A stretch of 64,000 nucleotides of DNA from assembly GCA_027596075.1 (NCBI GenBank), contig JADGJC010000067.1, positions 62,001-126,000 of the forward strand, in the 5' to 3' direction. The position numbers and the translations under genes were made by a program. The notes under the pieces are model-generated. The model was not told the origin of the DNA. It saw only the letters and a program-made list of their open reading frames with translations, and made no database searches. Shown in pieces: positions 20,542 through 32,056 of the stretch (positions are counted from its first letter, which is position 1; each line of letters begins with the position of its first letter). This DNA is from Rhizophlyctis rosea (lineage: Eukaryota; Chytridiomycota; Chytridiomycetes; Rhizophlyctidales; Rhizophlyctidaceae).

Positions 20542-23500
20542 ATGTCGCGTCGCGATGAGGAGAAAACGCATTCAGTGTATGCGGAAAGTGCTACTGCTAC
20601 TACGCCCGTATCCCACTCAACTTCAATAGCCGGTATGATGCTTATGTACCTTGAAGGGTGGCGAGTGATCTGATCTCCTGTTCTCAGGCCGTTCCGATAC
20701 AGAAGACTATGTCAGATACTTGCTGCAAGGCTCAGGCGTGGAAGATAAGGTGGACTTTGCGGCACTTCGAAGGGAGCTTGATACGTCAAACAGTCCTTCG
20801 GTCTCAAATATACTATCAGGAGGCTCTAGACCCTCCGAAGATAAGGAGTCATCGAGCTACCGGCAAGATGGTGCACAGGTGTGCCTCACAAACTTTCCTG
20901 TTTTCTGAACTAGGCAACTTACGTTTCTGCCAATAGGAAAGTTTCTTCGCCAAGCTGGCAAGAGATACGAATACCACGCCTATTGTACGACGTAGTCATA
21001 GCCAATCGAAAACAGACCGGAAAGGTAGCGTCATCAAACGCCTACCGAGTGCATCACCACCCGCCGATAGCACAGACGAAGCGCCGTTTGAAGACCCAGT
21101 CGACCGACGGCCACGGAGTGATAGGATGCATACAGAGTCGTTGCGCAGCGCTATTATCCCACCCGTAATTCCAGACACTCCGTTACTACAAAGAGAGAAG
21201 GATGAGCATGAGGATGATTTGGTGGCAAAAGTTGCGCCAACTATTTATCGGAAACAGAATACGCAAGGAAGAGTTGGACGGACAACAAGCGGGAGCCGTC
21301 AAGCAGAAATGGGCACACAAGAAGGCCAGGGTTTCGAAACGAGCAGGAGATCGCAAAAAGGGTCACTTGCGCAACGCGACGAACCGTATCGAAAGCCACC
21401 ATCCCCGTCCGTGCCAGATCCTTCAAACATGATGGTAATGAATCTCATTCATATTCAATGACCAAACAACCATTAATCTTTTGGCGCACTTGCAGCCCAA
21501 TGACTTCCCTCTGCAAGAAACTTCGGCCGCTTTGACCGCAGCTGGCTTTCCACCTTTGCATCCTTCAATTCTATTTGCCCCTATCGACCACACTGCCCTG
21601 AACTTGCCGCTTACTTTCCGACAAGCTGAATCAATAAAGTCAGTGCTATCGAGCTTGCTTTCTGAGGTCAACCGGCGGGGCGAGACACTTCAAAGTCTGC
21701 TTCTGCGGGTGACAGAGGCTGAAGAACAACGACATCGAGCATACGATCAGGCTGAGGAGGCCGCAATTGCAAGAGCCAAAGAAGCCAGTTTGGAATCGAA
21801 GACTGTGACAGAACTCAATGTGCGTTTGAATGCAACCATACTGGTTCTTGAGTTTCGTAAGCATATACTTTGGATTGACACTTTCAGAACCTTCCACTCT
21901 AGAAAGCACTGCAAGCTGCTATGTCGCAGACTGCAAAGTTGACCAGTGACCTAGCAAGTTCGAGAGCTGAAGCTAGTGAACTTCGCTCCCGATGCGCGCA
22001 AGCAAACACGCGAGCGGAAGACCGCGAGAAAGAGATTGACCGGTTGAAAATGGAAATGAGCGATCTGGTGGAAAAGGTGGGCTTTTCGTCTCGCCAATTC
22101 GAGATTGATGCAGTACTTATTCTCTCTCCTTTGGCAGACTGAAAAAGCTCGCATCCGGAACGAACGAACTTTTGCAACCATCACCGGCCAATATAAACGG
22201 AACCCACAGCGCAATGGCATTGATAGGCTGACTCTGGAAGTTGTGGAAGTTTATGAAGACAAACTACAGAATGCGCAGGAGGAGGTTGCCAAACTTCGGT
22301 ACGAAACTACGGAATCGGGCTTCATATAACAGTAGAGCTGATCCCAAACACCCAGACAGGAGCTCAGGCGACGGCCGACGTCCGTGCAAGCCTCATCCAA
22401 CTCACTGCATGTACAGAGAAGTCGGGCCTCCTCGTCCAGCGCCTCCATGCGCAGCTCTAGTCGATCGCAGCCGAATGGCGGCGTGGTTGAGCTGGATGAC
22501 GAGATAGCGGTCCGGTATCATGTTCGGGACTACAATGAAGAAGAGGATGACAACGCGGACAGACTTGTACGGCTGCGACGAGCTATGAGCCAACAGATCA
22601 ATGTGAGTATTGATGGAGATGTTGATTGTACGGCCATTTCGGTAATAATCAAGCGTTGCACAGGCTCTAGAGGCTCGACTTCAAGCCACGACGAATGCAC
22701 TTCGAGAGTCTCACAAAGAAGCGGATTTGCTCAAGCTGCAGCTGTTAGCTTCCAAGAAAGCAGACTGGTTGGGTCGGAAGAAGGACAAAGGTGAGGTCGT
22801 GCGTCTTCTCCTTCACGAACTACTCTTACTCATCCTTTTCTGATCAGCTCAACGTTTGAACACTCGCGATCTCATACGGCGCGACAAAAAGGTTTGGAAA
22901 CTCAAACTGTACAAAATTGACGCGATGAGTTTGGAAGAATGCCAAGACCTGTTGAAGGTCCGTTACCCGGATACCGATTGTCGTTCATTGATGTATGTCA
23001 CTGACGTTATTTGCTGGGCAGGACGTGTGTGTGAAGCTTGAGATCAATGATGTGGAGAGGCTGGATTCTGCTTTGGACGCGCTTGAAATGGTCATCAAAC
23101 TAATACCGCAGATGGAAGAGGTGAGAACATCCCCAACTTCTTTCGCTCAGAACCGTCACTCAGTGACAAGCATAAACCAGTTCATCGTACGAGTCAACGA
23201 AGCAGTCTGGCTGCACCGCAATCGGTTTCTCGATGACAACGACGGACTTGACAGTACGGGCAAGCCGAAATCCAGGATACCTGATCAATTACCCGAAACC
23301 TTGCAAATCATCCGTGACTGGGCGAAGAATATGGGCGACGTCGAAGTTTTGAAGGATTTCCGTGCTCGAGTGCATGTGCTTTTGCGGGTGCAGGAATCGA
23401 TTGTCAGTGATGATGCTTGTTTTGAGGAGTTGCGCCGGCTTGTGCAGAATAAGAGTGCGTCTGGGGCGAATACGCCGAGGGCCACGGGGATTTCAGTAGG

Positions 23501-24563
23501 TCTGGTGGTCGTCTTGAGTTACGGCCATTTTTGGCTGATGCGAGAGTTTTTATAGACATCACATGATCTTGCGCAAACGGCGATGAATCGGTTCTGTGAT
23601 TTATTCGAGGTCCGATCCAATCAGGATATCTTGATGAAGATGGGTCAGCTCTATGTGTTCTGGACCGAAGCTCAGAATGGTCAGTAACATGATAAAGCTG
23701 CTCTTTCAAGAAAGACTGACATGCGTTCACAGGTTTGTTAAGGTTGAGGGACAGCTTGGGATTGGAACATTCCGCTCAACCGACCGTTGTGTTCGACCGC
23801 GCGGTTGAAGCAATTGCAGAATCAAAAGGTGTGCAAAGACGCGGTGAAACACTGTTCCAAGAGTAATGGCTTACCACGAGAGATGTTGGTATGAATAGAA
23901 AACAACGCGACGGCCTACCAAAGGCAACCTCTTAGGAAGGAGCAATGGCAATCCGACGAAGACACAGATACCGTCAGACCATTGCGCGATACGGGGCGAA
24001 GAAGAGAGTCTTTCATACCAGATGCATATCATCCTCCAGCCACCTTTGATGACCGAGACGATCTGATTGATGAAACAGCCCGACCAGGCAACGTGAGAAC
24101 AACACGATCCAGTCCTGAACAGTTCGAGCATGATGACCATTATGAAGAACCTGGGGGAAGTGGTCGGCGACGGTCGAGTTCTGCTGAGGGGTGGCGGGGT
24201 TCTACGACGGTTAGGAAGCCGTTGAAGTTTGATGACATCTTGGCGCAGCAGACACCTGCGCGGGAGGAGGTGAATCCACAGTTTGGGGTGGGGTTGGATG
24301 GAGGGGAGGATGATACTTTTCTTCAGCATTTGGGTACGCAGGGTGGGGATAGGGATGAAGTTGGGTATGGGGGTGGGGCGGGGGATGTGCGTCAGCCGTT
24401 TACACCTGCTGGTCATCGGGCCCATTCTCGTGGTTTGAGTGGTGCGGAGCGGCTTACGGGGAGGAGGTTTGAGAATATTGGGGAGGAAGAAGATGAAGAA
24501 GATCTTTTGAGGGGGCCCGGTCATTTGCAAGATGAGGAGCACAACGGCTTTTCGTTTGAATGA
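20542..24563 (+). CDS. CEP70: CEP70-like centrosomal coiled-coil protein
   Basis: Long multi-exon gene, ATG at 20542 (MSRRDEEKTHSV), last exon ending NGFSFE at 24561-24563. The N-terminal third is Ser/Arg/Pro-rich and looks disordered. The middle has several coiled-coil exons (21600-22330). The C-terminal part resembles CEP70: a four-helix-like block with VKLEINDVERLDSALDALEM, LIPQMEEFIVRVNEAVWLH and LPETLQIIRDWAKNM (about 23025-23350), then a TPR-like exon with AQTAMNRFCDLFEVRS and MKMGQLYVFWTEAQN (23560-23685), equivalent to the CEP70 [24 protein letters not shown] region. CEP70 binds gamma-tubulin and acts at centrioles and cilia. A final exon from about 23899 adds an acidic/Arg-rich tail. 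At least twelve introns. Confidence 0.72.
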
Positions 24564-24771
24564 ATGGGTGCAAAAGGAAGTTGATGTAAATAGTATAGGT
24601 AACTGTGAAAAATTGCACATAGGAAATAATTACGGGATTGCAAGTGTTGCTTTTGGAAGGTAATGGCATTATACTATTTATTCACAAGCGCTTAGTAGCG
24701 CAGATTTGACATCAAATGCGAGAAAGCATTGCAAATCTCTTTAGGAGGCTATGACACAGTTGGCATGGCGC

Positions 24772-25452
24772 TTATTTGGCAATGCCGATGACACCGCAGG
24801 CGAGACGACCTGAAGAAAGTGTCCTTAGAATACATTTGCAAGCATAACATTTGATTGCTCAACTTACCACCAGCGTTACCGGTGATCTTGGATTGCTCGT
24901 GGGAGGTGAGACCGAGGTCATCCTCGTCGGCGTGAACGACGATGGTACGTCTGTGTTCGTATGGTTAGGGGTATTCAAAAACACAGTAACCGTCATCGCA
25001 ATCGCCCACTCACCCAACAATGCTGTGTTGGCCGCTGAGGGAGATGAGCTTGTCGGTGATGGTGGTCTTGACGCTGCCGTCGGGTCCAGCGACGACGTTG
25101 CCAAGATCACCGACATGGCGGACCTCGGCCTCGGGGGCACCGTGGGTGTGGTTGAGGGGGTTGAAGTGGGAGCCGGCGGAGGTGCAACCGTTGGTGTTGT
25201 CACCGAATTCGCTAAGTGGGAGAACGAATGTTAGAATCATAGAGTCTTGAAGTAGGCGGAGTGGATGATCTATTTTTAGGCACAGACACCAAAAAGGGTT
25301 GACACTCACTGAACGTGGAAACCGTGCTTGCCGGGGTTCAATCCCTTCAACTCGACCTCGACGGTGACGGGTTGACCATCGGCAGATTGGGTGAAAGTAA
25401 CGGTACCAGTGACGGTAGAGTCACCACGGAGAACACTGACGGCCTTGACCAT
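24772..25452 (-). CDS. SOD1: Cu/Zn superoxide dismutase
   Basis: Four exons (25452-25310, 25211-25014, 24950-24868, 24809-24772) give 153 residues, the normal cytosolic SOD1 length. It converts superoxide to oxygen and hydrogen peroxide. Copper and zinc ligands are in place: HGFHVHEFGD (two Cu His), GSHFNP (bridging His), [16 protein letters not shown] (Zn His, His, Asp) and [10 protein letters not shown] (fourth Cu His). The disulfide Cys pair is in NGCTSAG and ACGVIGIAK. The start [10 protein letters not shown] matches the family start with no signal peptide, so it is cytosolic. Confidence 0.97.
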
Positions 25453-26788
25453 TCTTGCGTTACGGGATTGTTTGTTTGGGCGGGAAGATTTAGACGTGCG
25501 TGTGGAAGTGGACTTCGGGTGTGGGCGATGAGTGTGGGAAGTTGAGGAAGATGATGGACAGGATTGTGCGAGGAGGGAGGTCGCTGATAACGGGTGAATA
25601 TGACGCGGTCTGCGTTCCATCGTTCCATGACAACAAGGCTGCAGCCAGTGCCAGGGTTTCGAATATCAAATCATGAACTAACTGAGGAGGTACTCATCGC
25701 GATTGTTTACATGCGGGATTTATGCTGTTCGGACGAGATGGAGTGGCGCAGAGGACGCGTTGCAATCTCATCTCGTTTCATCAAGAATTTCAAACATAAC
25801 ATTCCTTCCCTTTTGTGTTCCAATCCTTGCGATCGCATGCCCTATAGGAAGCACCATCTTACCATCTCATCTTCAGATGCGGTGCCGTTGATGTCGGACA
25901 ATCAACGAGGAGAGATGGATGTACTCTGTCCCTGAACAAGTTGGTAAGGAGACGTGATGACCATCCATCTTGGCTTGATGAAGTGCTTTGGGGGCTTACT
26001 GGGCTTGTTACTGTGTGATTTTCTTGGAACAGGCGATCTTCAATATGATAGATGAACCATGGACGCAAAGCAATCTCAGTCCACTTGCTCACAAGTGAAA
26101 GATGTGGTTACTGGCGTATGAGAAACGATCCTTAGAGCTTGTTGAAAAGGCAACTTGTTCACGCGCCTAAAAATGAAGAAAGGTAAGAAGAAAGGAGTGG
26201 GGACAGCCGAAAAGGCCGGAAAGGACCTGCAAGAAAAAGTGGAGATAGCGCATGGATAATCTCCTCAAGGGCTCAGCTACACCAATCATATGCGTTTGTC
26301 CTGATTCATAGAGTGAGTGGTGCGCCGGCCACTTGAGTACATGATTCCACGGTTGTTCGCCATTTAAGGATTTCATTCCTTCTGATCTCCTCCCAGCCTA
26401 TTTATAATTTGTATTGCTCTGTGTGACGATGCAACATAAGAGTGGCCGCCATTAGCTCTTTGTTGAATGGTTGCTGGCCATGAATGTCAAGGGGGTTGAC
26501 CGCCTTGAACCGCATGGGTGGGCGGGGTTCAACACTGTCTGACTAATGTTGTAGTGGCCCCAAAAATCGTTTCAGCCTGGATGGTGACCATCGATGCTGC
26601 AGTAGGCTTGTACGAAATTGGGCAATTGGTAAAACCCTACAACTAAAATTCAATAGGAACCGTGCTCATTCACTTGCAGATACTTCATAGGCTCGGTTCC
26701 CAAGCTCAAACCGCATTCCCGCTCCGCGTGGGATTGTTACTCGGTTTACTTTCGTGCCATTACCCTCTCTCATCAGCCATTCCTTCCC
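25453..26788. other. Long intergenic region
   Basis: About 1.3 kb between the divergent SOD1 gene and the SDR remnant. No frame longer than about 110 codons and none with a family pattern. I see no RNA gene. Confidence 0.45.
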
Positions 26789-27399
26789 ATGACGAACTCG
26801 ATGAGCACAGCCTACCTCATCACGGGCGCCAACCGCGGCATCGGCTTCGGTCTTGTCAGTGCTCTGTCAAAACGCGAAATTACCACCATCTCCGCTACCG
26901 TTCGCGACCCATCCAAAGGAACCGAACTCCAAGCGCTGGCCGACTCCAACCCAAACCTGCACATCATCAAGCTCGAGTCTGGAACCATCTCTGACGCCAA
27001 AGCCGCAACCGACTTCGTCTCCAAGACATCTGAAGGATTGGATGCCGTGATCGCCAAAGCCGGCATCAGCAACTCGTACAAATCAGTGCTCGAGACCTCC
27101 CCCGATGTTCTGGAAGAGCACTGCGGGTCCACTAGTCCTTTTCCAAGCCTCATATCCCGCGCTCAAGAAGCGCCAAGCCCGCAAATTCGTAACCATCTCT
27201 ACCTTTGCCGGTGCCATCGGCAACATCGTCCCGCTTCCTGTTGCAGGCTACGGTGTGTCCAAAGCCGCTCTCAACTACCTCACCAAGAAGATCCACTCCG
27301 AGCATTCCGACGGAATTTTACGGATTGCTGATGGGGCAACGAAGGCAACATCTGGCCGGTTCCTATCCATCCTTTGATGGGGAGGAGTCTCAATGGTAG
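26789..27399 (+). pseudogene. Short-chain dehydrogenase/reductase, frameshifted and internally deleted
   Basis: Intact N-terminal part: STAYLITGANRGIGFGL is the NAD(P)-binding TGxxxGIG motif, followed by ATVRDPSKGTELQAL. The usual NAG appears as KAG. At about 27115-27125 the frame breaks. The family continues in another frame with GPLVLFQASYPALKKR, TISTFAGAIG and the catalytic YGVSKAALN. After KKIHSEHSDG the expected ~35-residue stretch (PGWVxT region) is missing and the sequence jumps to ATKATSGRFLS. A third shift separates this from the expected ending SFDGEESQW and its stop at 27399. Three separate lesions make an intron explanation unlikely. Resembles fungal norsolorinic-acid-ketoreductase-like SDRs. 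Confidence 0.78.
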
Positions 27400-27901
27400 A
27401 TAGAGGTAGTAGGTAGCATAAAGGGATCCTTGGACTGTGTACAGCCTGTACTCGTACAAAATACGTCACAGCATTTCCGAAATTTCGGAGCAGCCTGACT
27501 CAAATGAATGAAACTATTTCCCTGATAGTCCACTACGTCTTCAGTATTTGGAGCATTGATGGCTGACCTCGGCAGACCAACACCATTCATGTTATTCATG
27601 CCAACGGTAGTGGAGAGGGCATTGAGAAAATTTTGATTTAGTGGAAGCGGCTGGGTTCGCTTTTCAGGCCTGTGGCGGAGCTTGGGAGAAGTGGCACAGG
27701 TGATGAGCAGGACCAGCGAGCGGTCAACATGGGAAGGTCGACATCCAGCTTCACTCCTTCCACACCGCATCCCCCATCCCCTCCTCCTCCTCGACTTTCT
27801 CTGAAAATACTGGAATGCCGGGACTGACAGAGGGTGTAACTACCTTTGTCGCTTGAATTCAGTCTTTGAGAGCTATCCGACCTCCGCAAAACGGACCGGA
27901 C
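27400..27901. other. Intergenic
   Basis: About 500 nt between the SDR remnant and the next plus-strand gene; no supported feature. Confidence 0.4.
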
Positions 27902-29842
27902 ATGGCTGGTGGAGATAGGAACAGCAGGACTCGTGCGCTGTTCTTATCCGGTTTCCCACCTACTGATGTGAAGACCCCTACTTATCAAAAGATTTTGAAC
28001 ACACTACGTGAAAAATATCCCAACGCTGTTCGCCGGAACATCAAGGCCGATAGTATGTGCTATGGCGTGGAGTGGCTTCTCCGTTTGGCGTTGCCAGACT
28101 GCCCCATTTCAGCTAGATGTGAATTATCAAGGACTCACTCCAGTTTAATACTCTTTAGGCGGCTGGGTCCAACTGAAATATTCGACTGAAAGCTCGTATA
28201 CCAATGATTCTGCTGGACCTCACCTCGATGTTGCTTCGTCAACCTGGTCCTTCACGGACAATGCTACCACCTACTTGATTCGACAAAAGAGCCGCCTAGC
28301 TTGCATCGGAACAATTGTTATTTCTGGCCCACCTGAAAAGCAAATGTCTACGCTATCTGCCCTTGGCTGGCCTGAAGTAGCTGAACCCTGGCTCCACCCT
28401 TGTAGGTATACCATTGTCCCTGCATTTATTGTCATTTGACAGTGCAAATTGGAACCACACTAATTTCTCAATATGATACTTGCGTAGATCCCCGTCATGA
28501 TAACAATACCTACATCAACTACCGTATTATGAGGGTGCTGAGAGCGATCTTCAGAAGGCGCGGGAGTTCCGAACAAATGACTGCGTCATCACCTTCAAAC
28601 ATACCCCTCACAACAACACTTCGACTGGCCCCACTTCCAGTGCTCAGAGAAAGAAACCTGCTTCAAATACCACCAGACGCCAAAGAAGCACATCTTCCGG
28701 GTTGAGAATCACAAACCCACCCGTCCACTTGTCTTCATCCTCCCCTGCACCAAGCACATCGCCCACACCAGAAGCTTCTGAAACTGATTCTCATGGAGAG
28801 TCAATGCCTGTGGCCCCATCCCTTGCCTCCACCGCTGAACCTCAACAACACATGACTTCGGACTCACCTGACACAGATATCACCGCCATACCCAACTTTG
28901 ATGATTCAGGATCTTGGACACCCCCAACTTCGGATGGCCTTCCCGCATCACCTCACCGTCCTGCCTCGCACTCCGCGATTACCAATTCATTTACCCAGTA
29001 TCCCGGCCTTTCTCTTTTGAGCCGGCCACTCCTAAGGCAACAGCTAGCCTTGTTGAGGGCACTGCAAAGCCAGTAGAAGGTCACTTGAGAATAGAACTTG
29101 AGGACAAGAATGTTCAGTGTCAGGAATATCAGTGCAAGCTTGAGGAGCAAGAATATCAGCACAAGTTTGAGAAGGAAGAGTACCAACGCAAGCTTGAGGA
29201 GAAAGCGAAGGAGGTGGAGGAGCTCAAGCTTGAACGAGCTAGACTGATTGAGAAAAATCATGTCAAAGACGGGAAGTTGCACGCATACAAGGAGATGATG
29301 GAAGAATATCGGAAGACTTCAGAGCATGCCCGAGAGTCTAGGCAGCGTGCAGAGAAGAAGTCGGAAGTTGTGGAGCAACAATTTTTGGCCCGTGCTCTAC
29401 TAGGTAGGGGTTTTGTTCCACAGATCCAAAACTGACTAGGGAGAAACTAACCAAGACTTCACCAACAGACGACTTCATCACTGCTCTCCGAGCAACCCAC
29501 AACACTACCACCAAATCCTACACCACCAAATCCCTCAACACCGCCGGCGACAATCGCAACAAAGACGAGGCCACCCGCCGTCACCTCTTCCAATACTGCG
29601 ATTGCGCTTCCTGTGTTTCCACTTTTGAGCAAATTCACACGAACATTATTCAATCATTCCACCTTGTCAACGCCTTCACAGTATCCCAGATGAGGCTTAC
29701 ACTCATGCAGTGCTGGGATCGCTTTTGTAAAGTCGCACATCCGATGGAGAAAACACCCATCAAGATTGATGCTTTCCATGATGAGTGGGTCAAGCATGTT
29801 TTGTGGGGGGTTGCGGCGAAGGCGGCCAATGTTCAGCCGTAA
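27902..29842 (+). CDS. Unrecognised multi-exon coiled-coil protein
   Basis: Not confidently recognised. The first exon (from ATG 27902) has RALFLSGFPPTDVKT, joined by a GTATGT/AG intron to GWVQLKYSTESSY. The GFPP ... GWVxLxY arrangement loosely recalls the RRM of NUP35/NUP53 nucleoporins, but the loop between is long and the match is weak. A Ser/Thr/Pro-rich region follows (28700-29000), then a long charged coiled coil (about 29080-29390, with repeats of EEQEYQHKFEKEEYQRKLEE type). A clean intron near 29403-29468 leads to a helical C-terminus (FLARALLDDFITALRATHN ... WGVAAKAANVQP). The frame change near 29030 implies another intron I could not place. Confidence 0.5.
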
Positions 29843-31255
29843 TGGTGGTGCTGCACTGTGGGTCAACCGGAGCACCATCCTACGGCGGCGGACATTGTGC
29901 GGTACGGAGGCTACTGCGATTTTGATGGGAACGGACAGTTATGCTCAATGGATGCGGCAGTCCCGGAAGCGGATGGTGGCCGAACATGACGGGGCAACCG
30001 GCAATCTTGCACATTAGCACGTACATATACACAACAAACGGTCAGCAGACGGGAGGGGCACGGGGAGATGGGTTGGGCACTGCGGCGGCAACCTTGACTG
30101 AACAGGAAGTAGATTGTGTGTCACTGCGAGCCGGCGTATACCATTGCAAAGCAAAGTGCGCGTGTGCTGAAGTCAAGTGTCTGCTCCCACGTGGGACGCC
30201 ACCCTCACGGAAATTGGACGCCCGTCCGGCTGTACGGAACCCGTACGGGTCCCACCTAGGTTCCATCTAGGTTTGGTACAGGTGCGTGCCGGGTGGCTTT
30301 GTTGATTCCACCAGATAAAAAATTGGGGGTGTAGGGGTGGGAGGACGGAGGGGAAGTAAGCAAATGGTGTTTGTTTACTTCATGTGCCTATCCTAACGAG
30401 CTCAGTGTATGGTGCCATCAAGAATGAGATTCTGGTTCAGCCCCTTCGCCCTTTTGATCATGACTGATTATGCAAAGGAATTTATGTTTCGCCTTGTGGA
30501 TGTCTGAAAAACATACACAATTACCAAATATGATCTTTTCATCAAATTGTGGTGCTCAAGGTGATTCTGGTCCATGGATAGGGGACCACTTTTTCAGTTC
30601 TCGAGACCTCTAGATATCAACGTTGTTCAATGCATACAATTGAAGATTCATTCTTAACTTCAGGCATGCTTTTGAAGATCGGTGGGAAAGAAAAAGAACG
30701 GATGACTTTGTTAGGACCCTTAAAAAGAGGGGCATGATGAGTCATCCAGCCAGCTGGCGCCCAACGATTCGTGGCTCCCGTCTGCCTTCCCACCTCCTTT
30801 CCCATCTGTGCTATTTTCAGTGCAATCTTTTGACGACATAACGCATTGCAATCAAGTTTCATTGGCAACAACAGACAGAAAGAGCTCGGATATTGAATCA
30901 TGGTATTGGAGAGTCGATCAGAAAGACGTTGCCTCATTATTGACTGGTGTTGCGCCGCGCTGTAGGCAACAATAAAACTTGGTTCCCTCCTCGTTCGCAC
31001 GCTTGCGAAACCCCTCGCGAACTCCATAAAGGTACAAGCCAAGGCAGGTATCTACCGTCTCTCACTGCGCTTCTGAAGTCTGCGTACTTTCAATATCAAG
31101 TCGCGTGGCTCTGTTGCAAATCTCCGTCTCAATACGAACTTGGACTGATACCTACCTCCTGCTTCAATAGAACCACCCCGCATTCCGGGAATTCTGTATA
31201 AACGTAGCACAAGTAAGTCATATACCTAAAGAACAGTAGTGAAGGCGAAAGGTTT
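29843..31255. other. Intergenic, no recognised feature
   Basis: About 1.4 kb. A minus-strand frame (31042-30617, 141 codons) and a plus-strand frame (29941-30270) exist, but neither shows a family pattern or clear introns. I do not call them. Confidence 0.4.
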
Positions 31256-31871
31256 ATGTCTTACGCGTGTTCCGCAGACAACACATCGATGGGAACAAAA
31301 ACTACAAACCAAGTTCCTTGGCTACACCCCAAAAACAGTCCGCCCGCTAAACGACGCAAAAGCAATAGAAAACGGAGCAGCATTTCTTAGCGAAGGGTTC
31401 ATCCTTTCAGTTGCAATATTGACAATATGTACGGACATAACCTTTTGCAATTCTGGCCGTGCCACTAACAAGAAACATCAAACAGTAGGAGAAACCTGGC
31501 GCTCCCAACGCAAATCCGCCGGTCAAAAGCGCGACGTCCAAGAATCAATCGACCAACTAGAATCCTCATGTGCCACCGCTCAGGACGAGATAGAAGAACT
31601 ACGGTCGGCAATGTCGTCAGTAACACGGGAATTAGATACGTTACAGCAGCAGAATCACAGATTACAGAGTACGCTAGATTCGTTAGTTCGAGTAGTACGA
31701 GATCAGGAGGTGGGGAGACACGGGTGGATACATTGGACGCTGAGGGGGTGGTGGGAGGCGGCGGAGAGTGGGGGGCCTCCGGAAGGAATGCTAGATGGAG
31801 ATAGAGGGAGTAGAGAGAGAAATAGAAACCCGGAGCGAAGGAGTGAGATCACGTCGCTACCAGCCAGTTGA
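31256..31871 (+). CDS. Possible coiled-coil or bZIP-like protein (structure uncertain)
   Basis: A plus-strand frame ending at 31871 carries a basic stretch (TWRSQRKSAGQKRDV, about 31490-31540) followed by a heptad-like run (ESIDQLESSCATAQDEIEEL ... LDTLQQQNHRLQSTLDSLV). This could be a divergent bZIP or a plain coiled coil. An ATG at 31256 begins a short basic peptide (PPAKRRKSNRKRSS) in another frame that could be exon 1, but no convincing intron joins the two. Low confidence. Confidence 0.35.
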
Positions 31872-32056
31872 AACATACCGCATCGTTGGAGCGGCTGCGG
31901 GATTTGTCGGTGTGCAATGTTGTGCCCTACCCCAGGCATATTCTGCCATCATCGATGCTTGGGGATTGAAGATGATGACCATACAAACTCACAACTCACA
32001 GAGCACATGCCAGGACCCTCCATGGAATCATGGTTCTCTGTTTGATAGCAAAATAC

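Noticed and set aside
26789..27399. Functional SDR with introns
   Set aside because: No GT-AG pairs repair the three breaks, and about 35 conserved residues are absent.
29941..30270. Plus-strand protein gene
   Set aside because: No family pattern and no codon bias like neighbouring genes; the overlapping opposite frame is equally open, as expected of GC-rich non-coding DNA.
30617..31042. Minus-strand 141-codon gene
   Set aside because: No recognisable motif, no supporting exon structure and unlike neighbouring genes in composition.
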